A stretch of 7,594 nt of DNA from a candidate division WWE3 bacterium. Lineage in GTDB: Bacteria > Patescibacteriota > WWE3 > UBA101185 > UBA10185. Location: NCBI GenBank assembly GCA_020427865.1, contig JAGQNX010000047.1, forward strand, positions 1 through 7,594, read 5' to 3'. The position numbers and the translations under genes were made by a program. Below the pieces are notes generated by a model. That model ran no database searches. It was not told the DNA's origin and was given only the letters and a program-made list of their open reading frames with translations. Positions 1-6,319 of the stretch are shown piece by piece. How positions within the stretch are numbered: position 1 is the first letter of the stretch; every line of letters starts with the position of its first letter.

Positions 1-1134
1 GTTTATGGCTAATCCATAGCGTCTGTAGCGTGAAAAATGACCAGTAGCTATTTCTGAAATATGATTGGATGAATCCGAAAAGTGCCTGCTTATTTTTTGT
101 ATTTTTTCGGCATAGACGATCTGATGTTTATTTAACAGTTCTGAGAGATGGCCTGTTACGGGGTGCTCAGGATCTGTTGTAAAATTTTGTTTTGCTGTAT
201 CAGTTCCGTTCTTAAGAAATTCAGGGTTCGTTAAATAAAATTCGAGAAATGATAATTCTGTTGCAGATGGTGTTCCTTTTAATTCAAAATGTACAGATGC
301 AAAACGTTGTAAAATATCTGAATTGCCTAAAACAAAATGTATGCCTATATATCCAAGAGCTCTATCAAAGATAGAAGGACTTAAAAAACGAATGACTTTG
401 TCTTTCAATCCGGATTCCCGTGCAAGAGAATTGATATTGGATGCGTCATTCATTTCACAAAAAAGAACAGGATATTTCTCGGCAGATTTTTTTAGTTTTC
501 TTCTTTCAATTTCTGAAACGGCAGTTCCAATAAATATAATAGTAGGGTTAAATATGTTTTTTCTGTCCTGGACCAGAGAATTAACGTTTTCAAAAAAAAG
601 AAGGTTTTCAATATCCCGAAGATATTCCGGGATTTCTATATTCAGGCAAACAATATTTAGTGGCAGGGTTGCTGAAAAACGAGAGACTGTTGTAAGAAAA
701 ATTCTTAGAAATTCATATCGGCCGCCACTGGATAGTACGCATTCTCTTGGACTTGATTCACCGAAAGAATACTCCAATTTTTCTTCTTTTGTCAGCCATT
801 CACGAAGATTATCAAGGGTTTTGGGCTGTTTCTTAACATTGAATCCACCCAATGGTAAATAAGGGACTGCATTTTTTAGAGTTTCTTTAAAAAATGAGAG
901 AACAGCAAGATCGGATTCATCCTTTTCCTGCTGAACATCAGCTTCCGTATCTAAACCTGTGATTATAGTATAAAACTGTTCAACAAGCCTGTTATCCTGC
1001 AAAGGATTGCCGATGTGGAAGTTGATTTTTTCATTTGCCGGCACAGCCGCTGCTGCTGTTGTTTCACTTATTTCTGAAACTTTGGCGGTTTTTGGAGGCT
1101 TTAGAGCAAATGCCAGGGAATTTTTATTTTTCAT
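1..1134 (-). CDS. Aminotransferase-fold-like protein lacking the catalytic lysine (partial, C-terminus beyond left edge)
   Basis: The frame stays open for 378 codons from ATG at 1134 to the window edge, so the C-terminus is missing. An in-frame TAG nine codons upstream makes this the first ATG; there is no clear ribosome binding site. The protein reads like a degenerate class I/II aminotransferase: INFHIGNP (37-44) where such enzymes have the N-terminal glycine/proline motif, LSSGGRYEFLR (134-144) where the cofactor-phosphate helix begins, NPT (196-198) like the NPTG loop, VLFCEMNDA (223-231) where the family has an Asp-Glu pair, and SPSIFDRALGYIGIHFVLGN (252-271) where it has S-x-S-K...R-x-G-Y. 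No lysine occurs between 246 and 286, so the PLP Schiff-base lysine is absent here, and the carboxylate-binding arginine also seems lost. It lies 47 bp after the SPFH gene and probably shares its operon. A structural or regulatory role is inference; a second, active domain could follow off-window. Confidence 0.72.
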   Translation of the reverse strand, partial: MKNKNSLAFALKPPKTAKVSEISETTAAAAVPANEKINFHIGNPLQDNRLVEQFYTIITGLDTEADVQQEKDESDLAVLSFFKETLKNAVPYLPLGGFNVKKQPKTLDNLREWLTKEEKLEYSFGESSPRECVLSSGGRYEFLRIFLTTVSRFSATLPLNIVCLNIEIPEYLRDIENLLFFENVNSLVQDRKNIFNPTIIFIGTAVSEIERRKLKKSAEKYPVLFCEMNDASNINSLARESGLKDKVIRFLSPSIFDRALGYIGIHFVLGNSDILQRFASVHFELKGTPSATELSFLEFYLTNPEFLKNGTDTAKQNFTTDPEHPVTGHLSELLNKHQIVYAEKIQKISRHFSDSSNHISEIATGHFSRYRRYGLAIN

Positions 1135-1181
1135 TAAATTTATCAGAAATGTTAAAAACTAACGGAAGTTTACTGTTTAAT

Positions 1182-2150
1182 TTATTTCTGGTTACCCTGT
1201 GTCTTTCCGGCAAGAACATTTTGTAGTAGTGTTTGAATAGTCTCTACAATCTGGGACCCTTTTTGAACATCGTTTGCCGACAGTGAAACAATTGTTTTGG
1301 CATTTGGCAGTTGCTGACTTGCTTCCGCCAAACGTGCTAACTGCGGTGAAAGCATTAATAATTCTGGTGAATTTTTAAGAAGCTCCATTTCTTTTTGCTC
1401 AAATTCGAGCTGTAATTTTTTACGTTCTAATTCTTCTTTAACTCGTTGATCGGCAATTTTTGCTTCATTGTCTTCACGAACCTTGCGGAGATCGAGCTTT
1501 TTAAGTTCCAGTTCGTGTTCTGTTTTTAAGATCTGTTCATCTGCTTCTGCTTTTGATTTGGCAATGGCGATTCGGGTCTTTTGTTGTGATTTTTCAGTTT
1601 GTTCCTTAAGACGCGCTTCTTCCTGTTGCTGGAGTGCTATGGTTATTTCTTTATCCTTTGGCTCAATAGACTGGCTTGTCAGCGAAACAAATACAAGGCC
1701 CAGCTTATGAGCTTCATCAACGATTTTATTTTTAAGGCTTTCTGTAAGTTTTTCAGATGAAAGTTCCTCGATTTCAAATTTTTCACAGTATTCTTTAACC
1801 ATAGCTTCAAGAATAACCTTACTTGCGTCAAGGGCGTTTGTTATGCATTTGGCAGTCCAGCCGCCTGCACGAATGAGTTGTGATAAATGATCGTTAGAAG
1901 CAGCGGCAGTAACAGCAATTCGCACATTAATTAAAATATGACCTTTTGCTTCAGCTTCTATCTCAATTAATCTCGATTGAACATTACCGGGAATAGCAAG
2001 AGAAAAGTGGCGGGGATAAAAACGACCTTTTCGGGCACTTATATTATTATTCTTTTCAAAAAGAACGATTTGATCCGGTTTGCGAAGACGATATTCATAA
2101 AAACCATAAAGAATAATCAATACTAAAAGAACAATCAAAGATTCAAACAT
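1182..2150 (-). CDS. SPFH/band-7 (flotillin-like) membrane protein
   Basis: A 322-residue protein with one N-terminal membrane segment (about 4-18), an SPFH/band-7 domain (about 25-170), a long charged coiled coil (about 172-260, rich in Glu, Lys, Gln and Ala) and a conserved-looking tail with SPELLMLSPQLARLAEASQ (261-279) and NAKTIVSL (283-290). Band-7 proteins of this layout sit on the cytoplasmic membrane and oligomerise as scaffolds for microdomains or partner proteins. The frame is open 22 codons further upstream to 2216, but ATG at 2150 is preferred: it follows a strong GGAGGGG site and puts the hydrophobic anchor directly at the N-terminus. It is the first gene of a likely two-gene operon with the aminotransferase-like gene. 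CTG and CTC leucine codons are common, unlike in the genes right of the tRNA. Family assignment is secure; the cellular role is not known. Confidence 0.9.
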   Translation of the reverse strand: MFESLIVLLVLIILYGFYEYRLRKPDQIVLFEKNNNISARKGRFYPRHFSLAIPGNVQSRLIEIEAEAKGHILINVRIAVTAAASNDHLSQLIRAGGWTAKCITNALDASKVILEAMVKEYCEKFEIEELSSEKLTESLKNKIVDEAHKLGLVFVSLTSQSIEPKDKEITIALQQQEEARLKEQTEKSQQKTRIAIAKSKAEADEQILKTEHELELKKLDLRKVREDNEAKIADQRVKEELERKKLQLEFEQKEMELLKNSPELLMLSPQLARLAEASQQLPNAKTIVSLSANDVQKGSQIVETIQTLLQNVLAGKTQGNQK

Positions 2151-2152
2151 TT

Positions 2153-2159
2153 CCCCTCC
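2153..2159 (-). promoter_or_regulatory. Ribosome binding site fixing the SPFH start
   Basis: GGAGGGG on the minus strand, with its GGAGG core 4 nt before ATG 2150. It decides the start of the SPFH gene over the in-frame upstream ATG at 2216, which would add a non-hydrophobic stretch before the membrane anchor. Confidence 0.75.
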
Positions 2160-2186
2160 GGAATTTAAGGCGCCATTTTTAGGCGT

Positions 2187-2216
2187 AAAATAGCTTAAAA
2201 TGGGTAAAATTGCCAA
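2187..2216 (-). promoter_or_regulatory. Possible promoter of the SPFH operon
   Basis: On the minus strand TTGGCA (2211-2216) is followed after 18 nt by TATTTT (2187-2192). This is a fair -35 and a weak -10 match. Transcription would start near 2180 and give a leader of about 30 nt carrying the ribosome binding site. Only pattern matching supports it. Confidence 0.35.
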
Positions 2217-2268
2217 CTACTTTGATTAAAAAATTATTAAACAGTGTTATAATATTAATAAATATTGG

Positions 2269-2297
2269 TTGACTGAAAAAAAATTGAGTTGTATATT
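2269..2297 (+). promoter_or_regulatory. Sigma70-type promoter for tRNA-Asp
   Basis: TTGACT (2269-2274) and TATATT (2292-2297) are separated by exactly 17 nt, close to the housekeeping consensus. The predicted start near 2304 lies about 20 nt before the tRNA. The spacing and orientation fit tRNA transcription, with possible read-through into the LysM gene. Confidence 0.6.
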
Positions 2298-2323
2298 CAC
2301 AGCTCTGTTGAAAAACAAAAGAA

Positions 2324-2401
2324 GGTCCGGTAGTTCAATTTGGTTAGAGCACCTGCCTGTCACGCAGGAGGTTGCGGGTTCGAGTCCCGTCGGTCCCGCC
2401 A
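2324..2401 (+). tRNA. tRNA-Asp (anticodon GTC) with a mismatched acceptor stem
   Basis: The cloverleaf is clear in its core: D stem GTTC/GAGC, anticodon stem CCTGC/GCAGG with loop CTGTCAC and anticodon GTC (2359-2361), variable loop AGGTT, T stem GCGGG/CCCGT with loop TTCGAGT, discriminator G and encoded CCA (2399-2401). The acceptor stem does not work: the 5' strand GGTCCGG faces the 3' strand CGGTCCC, which gives mismatches at pairs 3:70, 4:69 and 6:67. A 5' strand GGGACCG would fit the 3' end, and a 3' strand CCGGACC would fit the 5' end. The gene may therefore be a hybrid of two different tRNA-Asp genes and is unlikely to be functional exactly as written. Confidence 0.88.
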
Positions 2402-2414
2402 GGCATATGCCTGG
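2399..2414. repeat. 16-bp perfect palindrome over the tRNA-Asp 3' end
   Basis: CCAGGCATATGCCTGG is its own reverse complement and its first three bases are the tRNA CCA. As RNA it can form a 6-bp hairpin with an ATAU loop. No T-run follows, so it is a poor intrinsic terminator. It could help RNA processing or protect the 5' end of the downstream LysM mRNA, or could be chance. Confidence 0.5.
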
Positions 2415-2445
2415 TAAGTACCTTAATTTATTTTCTCGGAGGAAA

Positions 2446-2997
2446 ATGACAGACGTAAAAAATCAAAACAATGCTGGGGAGGATTCTCTTGTCAAAAACT
2501 CGTTTGCTGCACTAGTTGCCTTACTATTTGTATTAGTAACTGGCTATTTTGCTTTTAATTACTTAAAAGATGCTCTAAATTTATCTACACCTTTTGGAGG
2601 TAATGAAGATGCTTCTTCAAGCATATTTAAAACAGATGATTCAATTTTGTCGGATAAGACAATAAGAGAAGATTCCACAGACGCTAAAGATGATTCTTTT
2701 GGTGATTTAGATTCTGACACAAACAATAGTTCTACAACGACTAATAGTAATAACACCAATGCTGTTTATGATTATGAAGCTGGTGTATGGGTTGCTACCG
2801 ATTACTCTTATGGTGACATTACCGGTAATAGTCATAAAGTTGTTAGTGGAGATACTTTATGGGAAATTGCTGAAGCACGTTATGGTGATGGAACTCAATG
2901 GACTCAGATTCGCGACACCAACTCAGACTCAATAGGATATTTACCTAGTGGACAGCAGGCACTTATAGTACCTGGCCAAGTACTTCAACTAAATTAA
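2446..2997 (+). CDS. Membrane-anchored LysM-domain protein
   Basis: A 183-residue protein: short polar N-terminus (1-18), one membrane segment (about 19-39), a low-complexity linker rich in Ser, Asp, Asn and Thr (about 50-125), and a C-terminal LysM domain (about 130-182) with HKVVSGDTLWEIAEARYGDG and ending VPGQVLQL. LysM domains bind N-acetylglucosamine-containing glycans such as peptidoglycan, so this probably places the LysM domain outside the cytoplasmic membrane on the cell wall. The frame runs open further upstream through the tRNA, but ATG 2446 is the real start: GGAGG lies at 2438-2442, 3 nt before it. The gene follows tRNA-Asp by 44 nt and may be co-transcribed with it; a hairpin terminator follows. 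It uses no CTG or CTC among 15 leucine codons. No catalytic domain is attached, so it is a binding or anchoring protein. Confidence 0.88.
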   Translation: MTDVKNQNNAGEDSLVKNSFAALVALLFVLVTGYFAFNYLKDALNLSTPFGGNEDASSSIFKTDDSILSDKTIREDSTDAKDDSFGDLDSDTNNSSTTTNSNNTNAVYDYEAGVWVATDYSYGDITGNSHKVVSGDTLWEIAEARYGDGTQWTQIRDTNSDSIGYLPSGQQALIVPGQVLQLN

Positions 2998-3017
2998 TAT
3001 TTGCTGATCATTAGATA

Positions 3018-3044
3018 CCCTGTACTTTTGTGCAGGGTTTATCT
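3018..3044 (+). terminator. Intrinsic-type terminator after the LysM gene
   Basis: CCCTGTAC and GTGCAGGG pair over 8 bp (one G-U) around a TTTT loop at 3018-3037, followed by TTTATCTT. It lies 20 nt after the LysM stop codon. The T-tract is interrupted, so termination may be partial. Confidence 0.6.
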
Positions 3045-3050
3045 TATAAT
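3045..3050 (+). promoter_or_regulatory. Possible -10 box for tRNA-Thr
   Basis: A perfect TATAAT stands 35 nt before tRNA-Thr, directly after the terminator tail. No good -35 hexamer is seen at 16-18 nt upstream, where the terminator hairpin lies, so the promoter is tentative. Confidence 0.35.
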
Positions 3051-3085
3051 GTTTTTGTTCCTCGAGGGGAATTCTATTAGAGTAT

Positions 3086-3161
3086 GCCGATGTAGCTCAG
3101 TTGGTAGAGCAGCCCTCTCGTAAGGGGCAGGTCGTCGGTTCGATTCCGACCATCGGCTCCA
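3086..3161 (+). tRNA. tRNA-Thr (anticodon CGT)
   Basis: A 76-nt tRNA with a perfect acceptor stem (GCCGATG/CATCGGC), D stem GCTC/GAGC, anticodon stem GCCCT/GGGGC (one T-G pair), loop CTCGTAA with anticodon CGT at 3119-3121, T stem GTCGG/CCGAC, discriminator T and encoded CCA (3159-3161). It reads ACG threonine codons. The next coding gene starts only 8 nt after the CCA. Its intact acceptor stem contrasts with the broken one of tRNA-Asp upstream. Confidence 0.95.
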
Positions 3162-3169
3162 TAGGCCTT

Positions 3170-3892
3170 ATGTTAAAACATATAAAAATTACAGATTATT
3201 CCAATACTTATTTAAGAAGAAGATTGCATTTATTAGTTGTAGCAATTGTAATATTTTCTATGCTTATACTTTCAACTTTTATCTATTTAGGTCCTACCGT
3301 AGGTACTTTGCTAGGTCTTGTGTCTAAAAACAGAAATGCTACAGGTCTAGTAGATTCCATAGCACCTGCTGCTCCAATTTTTACATCTGTACCCGAAGCT
3401 ACTCAAGAAGAAAAAATTGTGATTACTGGTTTGTCTGAACCTGGTGCGGATGTTGAACTTTTTGTAAATGGTCCATCGGTAGGTGTTGCTATAGTTGATA
3501 GCGTAGGTATTTTCACATTTACAGATATAAAGTTAATAAAGGGTAATAACACTATTTTTGCAAAAGCTACCGATTCCGATAACAATGTAAGTGATAAGTC
3601 TGAGACTCTATCAATAGCTTATGACAAAGACGCCCCCAAGATTGATATTATATCTCCAAAATCGGGTGATACAATTAGAAACTTAAATCAAAGAATTATT
3701 GTAAAAGGTAAGGTAAATGAAAAGTCTGTTGTACGCATAAACGAACGTACTGCTATAGTAAAACCTGATTTAACATTTGAACTATCTTTGGGTGTTGAAG
3801 AAGGTAACCAGCAAATTAAGATTATTGCTACAGATCCTGCTGGTAATCAAAAAGAAGAAACATTTAGTATCACTTATGTTAAATCTTCCTGA
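3170..3892 (+). CDS. Membrane-anchored protein with two bacterial Ig-like domains
   Basis: A 240-residue protein with a basic N-terminus (RRR at 16-18), one membrane segment (about 20-40), and two beta-rich repeats of Ig-like or glucodextranase-domain-B type: about 66-151 (ITGLSEPGADVELFVNG ... GNNTIFAKATDSDNNVSD) and about 155-236 (IIVKGKVNEKSVVRIN ... GNQQIKIIATDPAGNQ). Such domains are extracellular adhesion or spacer modules; no enzyme domain is present. The open frame extends upstream into tRNA-Thr, so ATG 3170, the first start outside the tRNA, is chosen. No ribosome binding site is seen; if the transcript is cut at the tRNA 3' end, the mRNA leader is just 8 nt. The stop overlaps tail-to-tail by 14 bp with the convergent polymerase gene. 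None of its 20 leucine codons is CTG or CTC. Domain type is fairly secure; the ligand is unknown. Confidence 0.85.
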   Translation: MLKHIKITDYSNTYLRRRLHLLVVAIVIFSMLILSTFIYLGPTVGTLLGLVSKNRNATGLVDSIAPAAPIFTSVPEATQEEKIVITGLSEPGADVELFVNGPSVGVAIVDSVGIFTFTDIKLIKGNNTIFAKATDSDNNVSDKSETLSIAYDKDAPKIDIISPKSGDTIRNLNQRIIVKGKVNEKSVVRINERTAIVKPDLTFELSLGVEEGNQQIKIIATDPAGNQKEETFSITYVKSS

Positions 3893-5033
3893 CCTTTTCT
3901 TTTTCTAACAATCCAACTAGCAAAAAATATACAAACATTATTTGAGGATAAAATAGCGAATTTATAAAAAACGAATTTATTATAAGAGCGCTTGTAATTA
4001 TAAATATTACTAATCTGTTCTTAGAACTACTAATAGCATTTGTATAACCGTAAATTAGACTTAATAAACCTATTATTCCTGTTGTAGCAAGCACAAGTAA
4101 TAAACTTGCATCACTTCCTCCCGAGTCGTTGTCTCCTAATGTTCCGGGTTCTAAATAGCCGTATTCTTTTTGAATAAACCTATATCCATTAAAGCCATAA
4201 CCCACAAAAGGCCTATCTTTTGCTATGTTAATAGCCTTTGCCCATGATTCTAATCTATATTGTGCTGAATCCGCTGGATCTGTAATTGTACTAAGGCGTG
4301 TTTGGATTCTTGGTACCGCAAAATACGCAAGGAATGCAATTAATATTGCCAAAAAAATTATTTTTACATTTTTTAAAATCCCATAAAAGAGTGCCCATGT
4401 AGAAAGTAACAACCATGCACTTCTTGAAAACGTTAAAATAATAGCCCCACTAATTAAACCAAGTTCTACTCTAGATATCTGTTCGAATACTAAATAAATT
4501 AGAATTATTCCAAGTGCAGCTCCCATAAAGTTTGGATCTAGCAGTGCCCCACTTAATCTATTTATATGGGGATCCCATCCTAAGCTTGAGTCTAGAGTCG
4601 ACAGATTTGGGAGAAATATCAGTTGTAATATACCTGTAAGTACCAACATATAGGCAAATACTTTTATTCCCCTATTTATTGTGTTCAGTTCTAACTTTAA
4701 AATAAAAAAGTTTGCTAAAACAAGGTATGCAACATATCTAATGAGATAAAAAGCACTGAATAATAGTTCGTTCCGTGTATATATTTGATAATTAGCTACT
4801 AAGCTAATTATTGCGACCCCAATAAATAAGGTAAAGCCCCTTAATGCATTATTAAGTGAATGGTGAAGGAGTATTGTAAGTGCTAGTACAATGGCGAATA
4901 TATCATAAGCATATAAGTGTCCTACGTTAAGTTTTATACCAACAACTTGCCCTAGAGCTAAAAGCAAAAACAGTACATAAAAGCTGTATTTATATTTGTT
5001 CTGTATAATACTCTTTCCAAGACTTTTTTGCAT
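3879..5033 (-). CDS. O-antigen ligase/polymerase (Wzy/WaaL-type) membrane protein
   Basis: A 384-residue protein made of about ten or more hydrophobic segments with one large polar loop (about 240-310), the layout of the Wzy_C/O-antigen ligase family, which joins lipid-linked glycan units into a polymer or onto an acceptor on the outer side of the cytoplasmic membrane. Visible landmarks are NRLSGALLDPNFMGAALG (158-175), TFSRSAW (201-207), RLESWAKAINIAKDRPFVGYG (260-280) and SDASLLLVLATTGIIG (307-322). The family's usual His-Asn in the last motif is Ser-Asp here. ATG 5033 is chosen; no ribosome binding site precedes it, and the start lies 44 bp inside the end of the flippase gene, which suggests translational coupling. 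It is the last gene of the minus-strand group. Polymerase versus ligase cannot be decided from sequence. Confidence 0.82.
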   Translation of the reverse strand: MQKSLGKSIIQNKYKYSFYVLFLLLALGQVVGIKLNVGHLYAYDIFAIVLALTILLHHSLNNALRGFTLFIGVAIISLVANYQIYTRNELLFSAFYLIRYVAYLVLANFFILKLELNTINRGIKVFAYMLVLTGILQLIFLPNLSTLDSSLGWDPHINRLSGALLDPNFMGAALGIILIYLVFEQISRVELGLISGAIILTFSRSAWLLLSTWALFYGILKNVKIIFLAILIAFLAYFAVPRIQTRLSTITDPADSAQYRLESWAKAINIAKDRPFVGYGFNGYRFIQKEYGYLEPGTLGDNDSGGSDASLLLVLATTGIIGLLSLIYGYTNAISSSKNRLVIFIITSALIINSFFINSLFYPQIMFVYFLLVGLLEKEKVRKI

Positions 5034-6294
5034 AGTAAGTTAACAAACCTAGTACCAATAATTCGCACAACCATGTTATAACCGCAGCGGCTTTATAGGA
5101 ATATAAAGGTATAAAGTGTATATTTAGTAATAAATTTGTTAGTGCAACCAAAAAATATATTTTAGGCAGATAATTCTGTTTTTCCAATGTCACAATTAAC
5201 CAAGATAAAGGCTGCGTTAAGAAAAATATAGGTAATCCTAAAGCTAATAACCTTAGTGCGTAAATAGACAATATAAAGTTGTTTCCTCCTATAATAGTTA
5301 TAAGTATAGGAGCTGTTATAAGAATACCTAATGTGGCTGCTAAACCCAAAATTGCCATACTGCCTAAAACTTTAAACATGACCTGTCTTAATTCTTCCTT
5401 GCTGCTACTACTCTTTTCTATAATACGTGGATATGCTGCATTCATGAAAAAGGTTGGTATCACCAGCGCTACCTCAAATATTTTGTATGCTAACCCATAT
5501 ATAGCTAATGTTTCAGCTCTGTTTAGCCCAAAGCTCTCTGGTAAACTTGCAGCATCTAGTAATAAAGTATCTATCTTAAAATTTATTTGGCTAAAAACAA
5601 ACATTAAACCTAGGGGCAATGTTGCAACAAGAAGTCTTTTAATTAGTGGTAAGTCAAATTCTAATTTAAATAAAACTCCTAGCTGTTTTAGCTTATATAT
5701 AGCAAAAATTAGGCTAATAACTCCACCAATAACATACGCAAAGTTAACCCAAATTACAGATGCATTAGCTTTAGCTAATATTATTATTAGAAGTAGAATA
5801 GCTATATAACCAATAAGGTTACTAATTGTTGCTAGATATAGGCGTTTTTTTGTTTGAAATATAATGTTTGTGGTCGCCAATAAAGCCTGTGTAGCAATTA
5901 ATAATAGGCTAAGATTTATTCCCAGTTCTAGCTGTGGTGCATAGTTTCTTAACTTTACAATAAATAAACCAAATATCATTAAAGTTACTGATATTAGAAT
6001 TCGTAGCAAAAGTGTATTACTAAAATATTTTTGTTCTAGCTCTGGGTGTTTAGTAATTTCTCGTGCAACGATTGCGTTTAGGCCGAAATCGGCAATTATA
6101 AAAAACAACCCCGGGAATGCTTGCATTAAGTTAAAATCACCGTATGCTTCTCTTCCATACGAACGTGTAATTATAATAGTTGCTCCAACTGTAATGGCTA
6201 CACTAATGATCTTTCCTATTAGCTGTGCTGTTGTATTTTTTGCAATATTCAGAGTATTTTCTGTTATAACACTTTTTAATCCTGTAGCAGTCAT
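4990..6294 (-). CDS. Wzx-type polysaccharide flippase (MOP superfamily)
   Basis: A 434-residue integral membrane protein with about 12-14 hydrophobic segments. The N-terminal half carries the pattern typical of the polysaccharide transporter branch of the MOP superfamily: NTTAQLIGKIISVAITVGAT (20-39), then GREAYGDFNLMQAFPGLF (47-64) and ADFGLNAIVAREI (68-80). These proteins move undecaprenyl-linked sugar units across the cytoplasmic membrane. Length matches the family. It starts 25 bp after the glycosidase stop and ends 44 bp inside the polymerase gene, so flippase and polymerase are probably made together. There is no Shine-Dalgarno site, but TATAAT lies 9 nt before the ATG. The substrate is unknown since no glycosyltransferases are in the window. 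Confidence 0.88.
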   Translation of the reverse strand: MTATGLKSVITENTLNIAKNTTAQLIGKIISVAITVGATIIITRSYGREAYGDFNLMQAFPGLFFIIADFGLNAIVAREITKHPELEQKYFSNTLLLRILISVTLMIFGLFIVKLRNYAPQLELGINLSLLLIATQALLATTNIIFQTKKRLYLATISNLIGYIAILLLIIILAKANASVIWVNFAYVIGGVISLIFAIYKLKQLGVLFKLEFDLPLIKRLLVATLPLGLMFVFSQINFKIDTLLLDAASLPESFGLNRAETLAIYGLAYKIFEVALVIPTFFMNAAYPRIIEKSSSSKEELRQVMFKVLGSMAILGLAATLGILITAPILITIIGGNNFILSIYALRLLALGLPIFFLTQPLSWLIVTLEKQNYLPKIYFLVALTNLLLNIHFIPLYSYKAAAVITWLCELLVLGLLTYYAKKSWKEYYTEQI

Positions 6295-6303
6295 AATAAT
6301 TAG

Positions 6304-6309
6304 ATTATA
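6304..6309 (-). promoter_or_regulatory. Possible internal -10 box before the flippase
   Basis: TATAAT on the minus strand, 9 nt before the flippase ATG and inside the 25-bp gap after the glycosidase gene. A start 6-7 nt downstream would give a leader of 2-3 nt. No convincing -35 is visible. Confidence 0.3.
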
Positions 6310-6319
6310 CGTGTAATAT

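Noticed and set aside
323..862. Plus-strand open frame of 179 codons
   Set aside because: It is antisense to the aminotransferase-like gene, has no ribosome binding site and shows no recognisable domain; the minus-strand frame is longer and continuous with motif order.
2324..2414. Integrative element attachment site at tRNA-Asp
   Set aside because: No integrase gene or duplicated tRNA end is in the window, and integration normally restores a working tRNA, whereas this acceptor stem is broken.
2269..2445. Upstream in-frame extension of the LysM gene through tRNA-Asp
   Set aside because: It would be coding through a tRNA from a TTG that is really the -35 hexamer, while a strong GGAGG site precedes ATG 2446.
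3101..3169. Upstream in-frame extension of the Ig-like protein from a TTG inside tRNA-Thr
   Set aside because: The extra residues are translated tRNA sequence; the membrane segment is complete from ATG 3170.
3879..3900. Bidirectional terminator between the convergent Ig-like and polymerase genes
   Set aside because: There is a pyrimidine-rich run but no hairpin at the overlap.
4115..4179. Ser-Asp in place of the usual His-Asn in the last polymerase motif as a sign of inactivation
   Set aside because: The surrounding motif is otherwise well kept, and my recollection is that a branch of this family in small-genome bacteria has Ser-Asp here; not strong enough to call a loss of function.
5279..5809. 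Plus-strand open frame of 176 codons
   Set aside because: It is antisense to the flippase gene, whose family pattern is clear.
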